Notes under the pieces: generated by a model | Told to the model about the DNA's origin: nothing | Seen by the model: only the letters and a program-made list of their open reading frames with translations | Databases searched by the model: none | Assembly: GCF_037975245.1 (NCBI RefSeq) | Contig: NC_092571.1 | Location: forward strand, 9,750,917-9,814,916 | Direction: 5' to 3' | From: Apostichopus japonicus | Lineage: Eukaryota; Echinodermata; Holothuroidea; Aspidochirotida; Stichopodidae | Length of the DNA: 64,000 bases | Position numbers and translations under genes: made by a program | Shown: one piece after another, positions 10,149 through 20,906 of the stretch | How the letters are laid out: each line of letters begins with the position of its first letter | Numbering within the stretch: position 1 is the first letter of the stretch

Positions 10149-12383
10149 GTTCCAAAAAGGCTAAAGCATCTTAGCCATATGCAAACAACGGACTATGATA
10201 GTGAGGAATGCACCAGCACTGATGAGGAGGATTTCAGCGATGATTACCTAGACGCATTTAGTGAGAGTGAATCTTCAACAGATGAAGAATCCGAAGAAGA
10301 AAGCAGTGAAAATGAAAAGCCCTCAACAAGTAAAAATCATTCAGGTGGTGTCAAAGTATCTTCCACTTACTATAGTAAAAGTAGGAAAAGAACATGGAAC
10401 AGACAACACTGTTGCCTCTTTTGTGAACAAAATGTAACCAAATTACCAAGACATCTAGAAACTCATCATGCTGATGAAATATTGGTAATGAAAGCTATGC
10501 TGTTGCCAAAAAGGTCAGCAGAAAGAAATGCAATTTTAGAAGAGATCAGAAAAAAGGGAGACAATGCCTATAATTGTCGTGTGCTAAAAGAAGGCAAGGG
10601 AAAGCTCTTGGTCTACAAAAGACCAAAATTAGGCACAATGCATGTGGAAGATTACATTCCTTGCCCAGATTGCCAAGGCTATTTTGCGAAAAAGTCATTG
10701 TGGCGACATCAAAAGAAATGTACCCTAAAAAAAGCAAAGGAAAATCCAACCACATCTCGAACTGCACAGTGTCAAAAGGCTGGTAGGGCATTGCTTCCAA
10801 CAAAAAGTCCCTGCAGTGCTAAACTGCAAGAGATACTTGCTGGTATGAGAACTGATAGTGTTGTTGTTACCATAAGAGCAGATTCCTGGATCTGCAAATT
10901 AGGAGAGCATCACTGTGATGATAGCAGCACAATTAATCACAACATTGTTTCAGAAAGAATGAGGCGCATTGCAAGGCTCCTTCTTGAAACACAGCAAATA
11001 AATGCATCTATTAAGTCTGCTAAAGACTTAGTAGACCCAGCACATTTCGATGACGTGATCCTTGGTGTTAACATTTGCTCTGGATTTGACACTTCAAACC
11101 AAAACTTTGAAGCACCCACACTTGCTAAAAAGCTGGGACAAAGCCTAACTACTTTGGCTGAAATTGTAATTGCAGAATCCATTAAATCATCAGATACCTT
11201 GCAGGAGTGCAAAGCAGAGCAGTTCTTGAAACTAAAGAATCTGCAATGGAAACAAAGAATTGCCACAAAAGTTTATAAGCAACAATGCAAGCAAAAGTGG
11301 CAAAAACCAAAGAAAGTTCCCTTAACAGCCGACACTGTGAAGCTCAATCAGCTACTGACAAACCAAGTTTGTACTACAAAAGAGAAGTTACAAGGTAATG
11401 AAGTATCAACATCCACTTGGCGGGAGTTGGCTTCTTTAACCCTTGCTCAGCTAATAATGTTCAATCGCCGTAGACCTGGCGAAACACAATATTTGAGAAT
11501 GTCAGATTATTTAGAGCAAACAAAGAAAAAGAGAGAGTTCCAAGATGAAATATTTGAATCTCTTCCAATAGCACAAAAGCTGGCAGCAAAGAGGCTTACT
11601 CTAATAATGACACGTGGAAAACGTGACAGAGGGGTGCCAATCTTGTTAACCCCTGACATGGCAGATTCGGTTAAAGTACTCAACAAAACTCGTCAAATTG
11701 CTGGCGTCGATCCACAAAACCCATACATATTTGCTTGCCCATCAGGAAACTCTGTTCAGCCGCTTCGAGGTTATGATTGTTTGCACAAATACGCGCATTT
11801 GTGTGGGGCCAAAAATCCTGACAGACTGACTGCCACCAATCTGCGCAAGCATTTAGCAACTCTTTCACAAATCCTTAATCTATCCAACACTGAATTAGAA
11901 CAATTGGCCAACCATTTAGGGCATGATGTAACCGTCCACAAGCAGTACTACCGGCTGCCCCAAGACGTCATATTTCTTGCAAAAGTGAGCAAGCTTTTAC
12001 TAACTGCTGAGAAGGGAAAACTTCATGAATTTAAAGGGAGGTCCCTTGAAGAAGTTGAGATTGAGGAAAGCCAACTTCTGTCAGACATAGAAATGTCAGA
12101 CGGAAATGAGAGTGACAACTCTGAATCAAAAGAGCCAACAAAGGCACTTCCAACTAAGAGGGTGAAAATATCTAAAACAATGTGGACAAAAGAGGAAGAG
12201 ACAGCTGTTATTAATGATCCATGCCTTAGAAAGGCTATCAATGCCATGCACCCACCTGTGTCAAAAGATTGCCTTCAAGCAAAGCTAAAGAATTCCTGTC
12301 TTAAGCGCAGGTCCATAGTACAAATAAAGTCCAAAGTATGGAACATCATACAAAAGAATAAGAGGGAACAAATGAAGTATTAA
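10149..12383 (+). CDS. Terminal exon: zinc-finger protein with tyrosine-recombinase-like domain
   Basis: An open frame of 744 codons starts right after the acceptor tgcttctag; the first Met is at 10179 and numbering here is from that Met. Residues 4-50 are Ser/Asp/Glu-rich. A C2H2-type finger is at C79-x2-C82 with H92 and H97; a C2HC-type finger is at C162-x2-C165, H177, C181. Residues about 250-600 resemble the core of tyrosine recombinases: an Arg box at 430-434 (RRRPG), NLRKH at 554-558, LGH at 580-582, and Tyr591 nine residues after that His, the usual nucleophile spacing. The canonical HxxR first His is replaced by Thr553. Residues 669-727 begin WTKEEE and look Myb/SANT-like. The same layout is known from uncharacterised proteins in fishes and invertebrates, probably domesticated Crypton-like recombinases. 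I infer a nuclear DNA-binding protein; catalysis is uncertain. No transposon termini were seen around it. Confidence 0.85.
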   Translation, partial: VPKRLKHLSHMQTTDYDSEECTSTDEEDFSDDYLDAFSESESSTDEESEEESSENEKPSTSKNHSGGVKVSSTYYSKSRKRTWNRQHCCLFCEQNVTKLPRHLETHHADEILVMKAMLLPKRSAERNAILEEIRKKGDNAYNCRVLKEGKGKLLVYKRPKLGTMHVEDYIPCPDCQGYFAKKSLWRHQKKCTLKKAKENPTTSRTAQCQKAGRALLPTKSPCSAKLQEILAGMRTDSVVVTIRADSWICKLGEHHCDDSSTINHNIVSERMRRIARLLLETQQINASIKSAKDLVDPAHFDDVILGVNICSGFDTSNQNFEAPTLAKKLGQSLTTLAEIVIAESIKSSDTLQECKAEQFLKLKNLQWKQRIATKVYKQQCKQKWQKPKKVPLTADTVKLNQLLTNQVCTTKEKLQGNEVSTSTWRELASLTLAQLIMFNRRRPGETQYLRMSDYLEQTKKKREFQDEIFESLPIAQKLAAKRLTLIMTRGKRDRGVPILLTPDMADSVKVLNKTRQIAGVDPQNPYIFACPSGNSVQPLRGYDCLHKYAHLCGAKNPDRLTATNLRKHLATLSQILNLSNTELEQLANHLGHDVTVHKQYYRLPQDVIFLAKVSKLLLTAEKGKLHEFKGRSLEEVEIEESQLLSDIEMSDGNESDNSESKEPTKALPTKRVKISKTMWTKEEETAVINDPCLRKAINAMHPPVSKDCLQAKLKNSCLKRRSIVQIKSKVWNIIQKNKREQMKY

Positions 12384-14560
12384 AGACAGCTTGTTCTACT
12401 CTTCCTCAGCAACAGTAGTGTAAACATGTGTGGTTTCTAAAAATTATCCCCAAATTTTAAAGACCCTCACATACTTTAAGCAAGATTCCTCACTGTATGC
12501 ATTGTAGGCCATGGGTACACTTAGTAGAAGTGCTTATTGTAGCGAGCTTCAAGAGATTTCCAATGCAGATCTTTCATTAAATTTTCTTTCTTTTTAAAGC
12601 TTATTACGATAAAGCTAAAAAGTTGTCTCCATACACTATCATATTTGTACAGTTGCTTATCACTGACATTTGTAAGTCCTTTGTGAAATTTGAACTTTAT
12701 TCCTTTACAGGCACATACAAACATGTGATTTGTATGTCAAATTTTCATATGATTACAATTGGATATTTCTGAATGAATATAGTATTAGTATACCACTTTC
12801 ATCATACAGCAAATTGTAACCATTAGTGTAATTATAGTATTTTCTTAAAGTGAGGGGGGGTGGGATTTTGGAATGATTGCAAATATTCATTTTTAGTATC
12901 TTTTCAGTAAAAAAGTGCATTTGATTTGGAATGCCAAATGAGAAAACAAATGAAGGAGCTCGCCCCCTCAACTTGCATGTATCCTTAACATGGTACAGCC
13001 AGCTGTACCTCTGGCACAAATTACTAAATTGTTCAGATTTTGACAGACTCACCACAGACATGACACATGATCTTAAATATCATGATTCGTTTTCATATCG
13101 CTGAGGAAAACCATAAAAGTAACATCCATACACTATCATATTGGGTTTTTTTTCACCAACGTTTGTAAGTCACAAGAGTCATGTTCTTGGACAGTACTAA
13201 TTCAACATTAGAATAATAACATACCTGTTTACATGTGTTGCTATAATGAATTTTAAAACAAAATTGTTGTTTGTTCATATAACTGCTAAATTTGTTGTTA
13301 ATTTTTCTGCATAGCGTCTAATTGACACTTGATTGGTTATTTTAATTAAGCAAACTATTTTATGATTATTATGAATTTTATATCCCCCTTAAAGCGGATT
13401 TTACAATATGCTATCTCTAATGTAATACATTGATGCTTGCATATGGTAACATTCTTTAGCAGCATAAAAGTAACATACACTACACTATGATATTGGTGCA
13501 TTTCTCTTCATTTTTCACTGAAGTTGGTAGTAAATCCTTTGTAAAATTTTTAACTCATCATACCTTTACAGGCTCTTTTGAATTGTGATTTCTATATAAA
13601 CTTTTTCATGAATAAATTGAATATTTGAATTCTGAATTTATATTGTATAACAATTCTATTGTACAGCAAATTGATGCCTTAAGTGTAATTAATTCAGTTT
13701 AATTGTACATTGTATTGAAAGTTTGAAAGCATTGTAGATACAGTTTATCAATTTTTATTTCCCTGACTGGAGAAGCTGTACGTATTCTTAGTATGGCACT
13801 GTAAGGTTTTACCGAATAATTCAAACATGAAAGAGGGAACATTTGCAGACTACTGACATTTCAAAATTTTCAAGAATCTTGTTGTTCTTCGACAATAGTA
13901 ATTCAACATTAGAATAATAACATACCTTCATTTTGTTTGTTTACATGTGTTACAATAATGCATTTTAAATGAAAATTGTTGTTTATTCATATAATTGCTA
14001 AAAAGCAATTGTCACTTTTCTACTTAGCATTTAATTGACACTTGATTGGTTATTTTGATTCAAATATTTCATCATTATTAGGGATTCTGTATCCACCTTA
14101 AGCGGATTTTAAAATATGCTAACTCTAATGTAATACATTGATGATTGCATATGGTAACATTCTTTTGCAGCATAAAAGTAACATACACTACATTATCATA
14201 TTGGTGCAATTTTCTTCATTTTTCACTGACGTTTGTAGTAAATCCTTTGTGAAATCTTAACTCATCATTCCTTTACAGGCTCTTTTAAATGTGATTTCTA
14301 TATAAACTTTGTCATGAATAAATTGAATATTTGAATTCTGAATTTATATTGTATTACAATTCTATTGTAATTAATTCAATTTAATTGTACATTGTATTGA
14401 AAGTTTGAAAGCATTGTAGATACAGTTTATCAATTTCTATTTCCCTGACTGAAGAAGCTGTACGTATTCTTAGTATGGCACTGTACGGTTTTACCAAATC
14501 ATTCAAACATGAGAGAGGGAACATATGCAGACTATTCAGGAATCTAGTGCTTTAAATTTG
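12384..14560 (+). repeat. Downstream flank / 3' UTR with diverged tandem duplication of ~700 bp
   Basis: Two clear units, about 13170-13870 and 13871-14550, share blocks such as 'attcaacattagaataata' (13200, 13900), 'taacatacacta' and 'ctttacaggctctttt'. A more diverged third copy precedes them, from about 12600. AATAAA motifs at 13611 and 14767 could serve as polyadenylation signals. No coding exon was found here. Confidence 0.7.
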
Positions 14561-15563
14561 ATAAATTAATTGGGTCATTTTCATCAGGAGTTGTGAAATT
14601 TAATTCCTGTTCACTTTACAAAAGCTTGTTATTATTATTGAAGTCATTTGTTACATATATATTTTCAACATGTTACTCCCAAGTCAGTGGTAGTTTATTA
14701 TGCAATTTAGTTACTTCCTGTGTATACCGTTAAAACGTTATGATATTGTTATTTACAGGAATGTTAAATAAATTTTGGAATCTTGATACTATTTTCTTTT
14801 TCATTGTTTTTGAATGTCATCAGTGTTGTTATTCCTAACTTAATTGAGGAATTCTACCCCAAGTAAACATAGGGTGCAATCAGCTCTACCCCTTCACAAA
14901 CAAGGCAATTTAACTGTTTGATTTACGCATTCCCCAAAACTGCTACAAATATATTGTGCAGTTTTGTTCATACACATAAACATCTTTTAGTGGGTGAATT
15001 TCTTTCACCGTAGCCTTTAAAGGCATTGAAGACTCGCCACAAACCGCGTGCAGCCAATCTGAAAAAGTTAACTCTCTGTTGCTTGCAAGTAACGTTTTGT
15101 TCATGTTGCTACAAAATGCAGACAGTAATGAAACGTGATACCTTAATTGTTATCTTTAGCTGGACCTGAGATGTCCATCGCTGTATGGTTTGTACACTGT
15201 GCTGTGGGTATTAACGGCAGCTGTATGTACTGACTGTACACTAGTGTCTAATTACCGACGGCAGCAAGCTGTGTGTATTTTCGGGGATCAATGGTGGTGT
15301 TTAACACTTCTGTTACACCTCATTTGAAACTATATAGGTCAAAGTACCGGCATTTAGACGTCATTTTTGCGAGAGTCTTCACACCCGTTATGTTTTTTTT
15401 TTTTTTTATGCAGCCGCACATTGGTTGAAAAATATTCTTGTAATATTACATGTCCTTGCCTAGCGTGTGATATCATGGTGGCTGTCTCGTATTCCATTTA
15501 TGGTTGATGCAAAAGTTTTCATTATAAAGATGAATACATTGTGTGTCAGTTAATACATTTTGA
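14561..15563. other. Intergenic stretch without recognised features
   Basis: AT-rich sequence with a short T-run at 15392-15408. I see no splice-supported exon, RNA gene or repeat here. Confidence 0.5.
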
Positions 15564-15927
15564 CAAGGGCGTAGGAACCGGGGGGCTGGGGGGCGCCAGC
15601 CCCCCAGTGAAAAATGTGGAGGGGCGGAAGTATCATTCCGCCCCCCCGCTCCGCAAGTCAGAAAACCCCTTTCTCATTTCCAAATGAGAAAAAAAATCTC
15701 ATTTGGAGCACCAAATTGCATCTAAGGCCAGGTGAAAATAAAAAATTAAGTTTACAAAATGGAGTTGGTGTTGAAGTGTGCTATATTGCACCAAATTGCA
15801 TCTGAGGCCACCTGGAAATGCAAAAAATTCCAAAGGGGAGGGGGACACCCCCTCCCCTTAGACCCCTCCCCCAGGCCGGCCATCAGTCTTCAGCCCCCCC
15901 ACTCAAAATTACCTTCCTACGCCACTG
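15564..15927. mobile_element. Non-autonomous hAT-like MITE with exact 8-bp TSD
   Basis: Termini CAAGGGCGTAGGAA and TTCCTACGCCACTG form imperfect inverted repeats. CATTTTGA occurs directly before (15556-15563) and after (15928-15935), an exact 8-bp target duplication as made by hAT transposases. The interior has G/C-run ends and a small internal repeat ('caccaaattgcatct' at 15709 and 15789). There is no transposase. Confidence 0.85.
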
Positions 15928-16165
15928 CATTTTGAGGATATTTGTACCAAGAAACACTTTGCGAAAAAAGCCTCCTAGATTGCCACTTTCCAGGCACTTG
16001 AGTAACATGTACAATTTCTTTATTTTGAGATCTCATGATTTGAGAAATGTCCACTTAAACAAAACATGTCAATAACGCACTTGTACCTATTGTTACGTAA
16101 ATAACCAGATATGAAAGCACTGTCATTAGGCCATTCTGATGGTACCTGTGGTTGCCTACTTATAA

Positions 16166-16190
16166 GGGTGGGTGGGTGGTTGGGGGTGGG
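16166..16190 (+). other. G-quadruplex-type motif
   Basis: Five G-runs of at least three occur within 25 nt (gggtgggtgggtggttgggg and on), separated by 1-4 nt. This satisfies the usual G4 pattern. No gene is recognised next to it. Confidence 0.6.
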
Positions 16191-16199
16191 CTGAACGGT

Positions 16200-17660
16200 T
16201 GGGCCCCGTAGGGTACGGGGTGTGGCAGTTCAGGTCAGTCTGTGTTTGGTTTGTGTCCTCCTCACACAAAAGCCTTCTGCATCATCATATCGACCAACCG
16301 TTAGAACTGATGACACTATTTTCGCCTGCTTTTTCTGAGATGTAAGGGCAGGTCTGGGTTCATGAGCGTCTATACTTTGCCCTTATCGGCTCAAGTTTCA
16401 TGCATGAATAGTTACAATACCAGGATCAGGATTGGTCGTCTTTCGATGCCACTTCTTTTGCTTGAAGTTTGCACTTGTTTCCATGCGCACATGTACAATG
16501 TCCTAGTCATGTTAAAGATAAAAAATTGTTGGCATAAGAATTAAGTATTTAATTCACTATGTTCAAGTGGTATTACATGCGCACTAAAGATACCACAAAA
16601 ACTGAGACTTGACAAATGGAAGTACTTTTATTACGTATTACTTACAATGTGAATGTACATCACATTTAGGCGATTAATATGAAACACGTCCCGGGTGGGC
16701 CTTGGCTCGATTGTTATAAATGTAAGGACAATTTGATGGTTCTTCGAACCAAAAGTGGGGGGGGGGGACATTTAGTGTTATGTGAGGGGACAGGCCCCTC
16801 CCTCTCCCCTTGTATTGTTGTCCATGCCTAATTTATTGTTTAGATTTGCAAAATAACGAATTATTATTTTTCGCTTGTAACTGCTATTACACTTGGAGGT
16901 GGCACATTTTCAAACGACATATTTGCCTGCGGGTAGCAGATGCTGTTGGCTATGAAGTCAGATCTTTAGTGAAGTGTTTGAACTGGGTACATATACATGG
17001 ACTATTTTTATTGCGATTACGCTTAGTCGTGATAGTTGGTTAGAAGATGAGTTGGACTGCTATATGACCCTGTTTGGCCTCCTCTACTCACTTTCAAAAA
17101 TATAAACCTGTGTCAATGTCTCACATGAGAAACTTACTGTTGATATAAATTTTCAAGCTTCAGTGAATTATGTGAATAGCATTCTTTGTAGTAATTTTGA
17201 AAGTGTATTTTAAAAGATGAGAAGGATAATTTAACTTCATAAAAGGTGTTCATGCAAATAAACATAGGAGACTCCTTCCAACTTACCTTGAACCAGTACC
17301 GTATAGGGCCATGCTATGACTAATGTTCTCTAACACACCACCATTTGTTAGACATGTTTGTAACTTAGGCAGAAGATTCAGTTAATATCAGACAACACTG
17401 TTGTGGGACAGTTCATAATAGAGGGCGATGTTGAAATTTTGCTATATTCACGTTTATACACAAATGAACCAAGAATAGATTCACTTTTTGGACAAATTAT
17501 GTTTTGCTGTATATGAACTATAATAATCAAATTAAGCGTTTTGGAGTTTTTGAATGCATAATCACTTGTAGGACGACCAACAAGTGCACGTTACACAGAA
17601 AACTGACCCACAAATGCAGGTGTGTATTGTCCCACTTGTCCAACATATGTATGGCTAGTA
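16200..17660. other. Intergenic stretch, a possible hAT remnant only
   Basis: A G-run/C-run pair at 16757-16810 (ggggggggac .. cccctccctctcccc) resembles the ends of the hAT MITEs in this window, but termini are not definable. Nothing else was recognised. Confidence 0.4.
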
Positions 17661-17664
17661 AGAA

Positions 17665-17893
17665 CATACATACATACATACATACATACATACATACATA
17701 CATACATACATACATACATACATACATACATACATACATACATACATACATACATACATACATACATACACACATACACGCATACATACATACATACATA
17801 CATACATACATACATACATACATACATACATACATACATACATACATACATACATACATACATACATACATACATACATACATACATACATAC
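17665..17893. repeat. (ACAT)n microsatellite
   Basis: About 57 copies of the tetramer with a few interruptions near 17770-17782. The long open frames over it on both strands (IHTY.. and CMYV..) come from the repeat alone. Confidence 0.97.
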
Positions 17894-18800
17894 ACACAAC
17901 CACACACACCCGTAGCTGCAACCCCAGCAAAGACCAGAATCGGATGGAATCTGGAAGAGGAAGGAGGGGGAAGGGTGGATTGGTAAGTGCATATACTTTA
18001 CGGCCTAAGTAGGGGAGCACTGTCCTACGTGAGTTGAAAAGGCAACATGGCCAAATAATATTGAACCCACAATCTATCATACTATATTAGAAGGACTCGC
18101 ACCATCTTGTCTTAAACACAGTCGTATGCTTGCTGAAATACTGACTTAGTTCTATAGACTAGCTCGTCAAAAACGATATAGAAACAAATCCTATGAAACT
18201 ATGTGCCAGCCCTACATGTATGCTGTATCTCAAGAAGGAAATGAACAACAGTTGACGCCGTGTGTAGTTTAGCTCGAATATTGTCAGCCACTTCCTGAAA
18301 TCTGAATACGGTTCCAATAAAGCAATATTTGCTTCCTTGAAAAGATATAATTATAATAAAATATATAAAAAACATAACATTTTATGTCAGCTCTGAACTT
18401 ATTTTCCAAGGAGATCTTCGAAGAGGAATAAAAAACCGAATCTTAGATAGGTCGAGCTTTGCGTGAAGCAATATACCAGCAAATATAATAAAAAATTAAA
18501 TAAAAAAAAAGGAAAATGGATATTTGATCACAACTTCAATACGTCTACCTTGGTTAAGTTAAATAATAATGTAAGGTTAATAGATTCGCTCTTTTTTATA
18601 TATATATATATATTTCCATTTCCGCTAGGCCCACATTGCTATGGTACCATAACGTTCTAGTTGTGTGTTTACGGTGCCTATCAAATGTAGCATATGTCAA
18701 AATCTGCTCTTTGTTTATTCCAAAGCTGTAAATATTGCATGTATTATATAATTTCATATTATGTAACATAACGTTTAGTTGCTTTTCTATTTATTTCTAT

Positions 18801-18805
<5 letters not shown>

Positions 18806-18850
<45 letters not shown>
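18806..18850. repeat. (AT)n microsatellite, left of the ribozyme element
   Basis: An uninterrupted TA run directly borders the hammerhead-bearing segment. A shorter run lies at 18597-18613. Confidence 0.95.
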
Positions 18851-18852
<2 letters not shown>

Positions 18853-18886
18853 AAATAAATAAAGAATGCACACCAGAAAATTTCCA

Positions 18887-18928
18887 CTTCACGACCGGTT
18901 TCGTCCTTTTGGGACTCATCAGGCGAAG
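18887..18928 (-). ncRNA. Hammerhead ribozyme, type I, with minimal helix III
   Basis: On the minus strand the full catalytic core is present in order: CTGATGA, helix II GTCC-CAAAA-GGAC, GAA, then the palindromic helix III ACCGGT and the cleavage nucleotide C. The flanking strands CTTCGC and GTGAAG pair to form helix I with one G-U. Predicted self-cleavage is after GTC, between 18893 and 18892. Type I hammerheads with such a short helix III are known from Penelope-like elements and retrozymes, where the motif acts as a dimer. No reverse transcriptase of Penelope type or GIY-YIG domain was seen nearby, so this is a solo or non-autonomous copy. Confidence 0.9.
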
Positions 18929-18966
18929 GTAGGAATCGAACGCCGTACCACTCGACCACATTTACA
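18929..18966 (-). other. tRNA-like promoter motifs fused to the hammerhead
   Basis: Directly 5' of the ribozyme on its strand are an A-box-like TGGTCGAGTGG and, only about six bases later, a B-box-like GTTCGATTCC. This is far closer than in a tRNA. It may be a collapsed tRNA remnant or an element-specific conserved block. Confidence 0.4.
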
Positions 18967-19029
18967 CGCATTCACAGCAGTAAAATCACTTGGCTCGCCT
19001 ATAAAGAGTGGTTATTCTTTGTAAAATTG

Positions 19030-19032
<3 letters not shown>

Positions 19033-19095
<63 letters not shown>
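19033..19095. repeat. (AT)n microsatellite, right of the ribozyme element
   Basis: A long TA run. Together with the run at 18806-18850 it brackets the ribozyme segment, as if the element had inserted into a TA array. Confidence 0.95.
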
Positions 19096-19101
<6 letters not shown>

Positions 19102-19214
19102 GTCATACATGCAGGGTGGTTTCAAATGCTCTCAAATTTCCCACCACATTTACTACAAACACTTTAACATATATTAACATTGTTAACATTGTTAGTAGTT
19201 TGCAGAGTGAAGAG

Positions 19215-20099
19215 GAGAGACCATATAACGCCGATTCTCAGGTCTTTACATTGGCTTCCAGTAGAGTACCGAGTGAAGTACAAAATCAATCTTCTGACAA
19301 TCTTCTGACTGATAAAGCTCTACATGGCCTCGCCCGACTAATTCGGCGATCTCCTGGCACATTATGTTCCCAGCCGATCATTACGCTCATCATCGCAGGG
19401 GCTGCTTCAAGAAATGAAAACAAAGACAAAAACTGGGGACAAGGTATTTTCAGTGTGTGCGCCCAAGCCATGGAATGCCTTGCCAAATTCAATACGTACC
19501 TGCGCAAGCATTGCCAGTTTTAAAACATCGCTGAAAACATATTATTTCAGAATTGCCTTTGATTTTTAAACTGTACAGTATTTTTTGTATCACTAAAGCT
19601 TTAATGTATTTTTCTATCCTTTTATAAGTTTTATGGTACATACCTTTTAGGCGATATTTTTGTACTATTTGCATTTGAATGTTTCCTGTATTTTAAATGT
19701 TTACTGTGTATTGTTTCAATTCTTGTAAAGTATTTTTTGTATCACTAAAGCTTTAATGTATTTTTCTATCCTTTAAAGTTGTATGGTATATACCTTTTAG
19801 GCGATATTTTTGTACTATTTGCATTTGAATGTTTCCTGTATTTTAAATGTTTACTGTGTATTAATTGTTTCAATTCCTGTCAAGTATTTTTTGTAATACT
19901 AAAGCTTTAATGTATTTTCTATCCTTTAATAACTTTTATGGTATATACCTTTTAGATAATATAATTGTATTATTTGCTTTTGAATGTTTCCTGTATTTGA
20001 AATGTTTACTGTGTATTAATTGTTTCAATTCCTGTAAAGCGCGTCGAGCAGAGTTGCTGATGAACGCGCTATATAAGTACTATTTTATTATTATTATAT
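19215..20099 (+). pseudogene. 5'-truncated non-LTR retrotransposon (CR1/L2/Jockey-like) 3' end
   Basis: The reverse-transcriptase C-terminal tail is recognisable in pieces: SLHWLPVEYRVKYKI at 19241-19290, DKALHGLA at 19312-19335, and a segment with VFSVCAPKPWNALPN around 19443-19490, ending in a TAA near 19568. Frames are broken, in one place by an 11-bp duplication (aatcttctgac twice). The 3' end reads 'gcgctatataagtac' followed by a TTA-rich tail, typical of these LINEs. It is dead and truncated. Confidence 0.8.
19573..20035 (+). repeat. Triplicated ~155-bp segment in the LINE 3' UTR
   Basis: Three direct copies begin with 'gtattttttgta' followed by 'actaaagctttaatgta' (19577, 19731, 19885). 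The third is the most diverged. This may be a feature of the parent element or a later local duplication. Confidence 0.85.
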
Positions 20100-20815
20100 T
20101 GCCAAACGTCATATTTATTTTTATTTATTATTATTTCTAGTGAATTCAATGAAATGGCACCCGAATATCTCTTCTCCCTACCTTTCGGAAAATCATTTAC
20201 TTGGCGGATTAAAATCATCGTAGTATAGACTAAAATTAAAACACTGTGTCAAGTGTGCCCTCCTATCGATGTTTTGCCCATGAAAGATCATCACCTATGT
20301 CCCCATTAAATTTGAATGATGTGACCACCTCAACCTGCCACCACCACCTGCTTCCATACTTGCCACACATATACAAACGACGCCCCTCCCCCCACATACA
20401 CATACACAACAAAACTTGTTTTCTATTGGATTAGCTATACAAGCGATGTCATTTACCTTTCTTCTACAACTCTCTATCTATACAAACCATGACTATTGTT
20501 CGCTATTGGTTGGTAACTGGTGACAGGAATTTCTTTTGTCCCATATCGCCACTTGTCAGGTTTAGACATGGACACACACAGAGACCCCCCCCCCTCCCCT
20601 TACATGTACACACTCACAAATACATACAGATTCACCGTTCCTTATCTGTCTTTACAAACACTTGTTGCATACTAGTATTCTTCTTTGCTTTTATGTAAAA
20701 TTGTGTGGTTTTCTACTTGACAAATTAATATGCCTGATGTATGTGTGTTTCAATGTGACGTGGATAATGTTTTCGGTATATGCGAAATGGCCGAACTGCT
20801 TATATTTAACCTTTG

Positions 20816-20906
20816 ACTTGTTTACGTCATTAATCACTGATGCACTACATTCTATACACATTAACTCATCTATTATGTTTGAATTACTATGTGGAACACT
20901 TTAGAT
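20816..20906 (+). repeat. 91-bp direct repeat, left flank of LINE insertion
   Basis: Starts acttgtttacgtcattaatc and ends aacactttagat. It matches 21894-21984 with two mismatches. I interpret it as a very long target-site duplication. Confidence 0.85.

Noticed and set aside
10546-12247. Short minus-strand open frames within the large exon
   Set aside because: They are antisense shadows of the recombinase-like coding frame without their own support.
17504-18080. Long overlapping frames on both strands (IHTY and CMYV repeats)
   Set aside because: They are produced by the (ACAT)n microsatellite, which has no stops in several frames.
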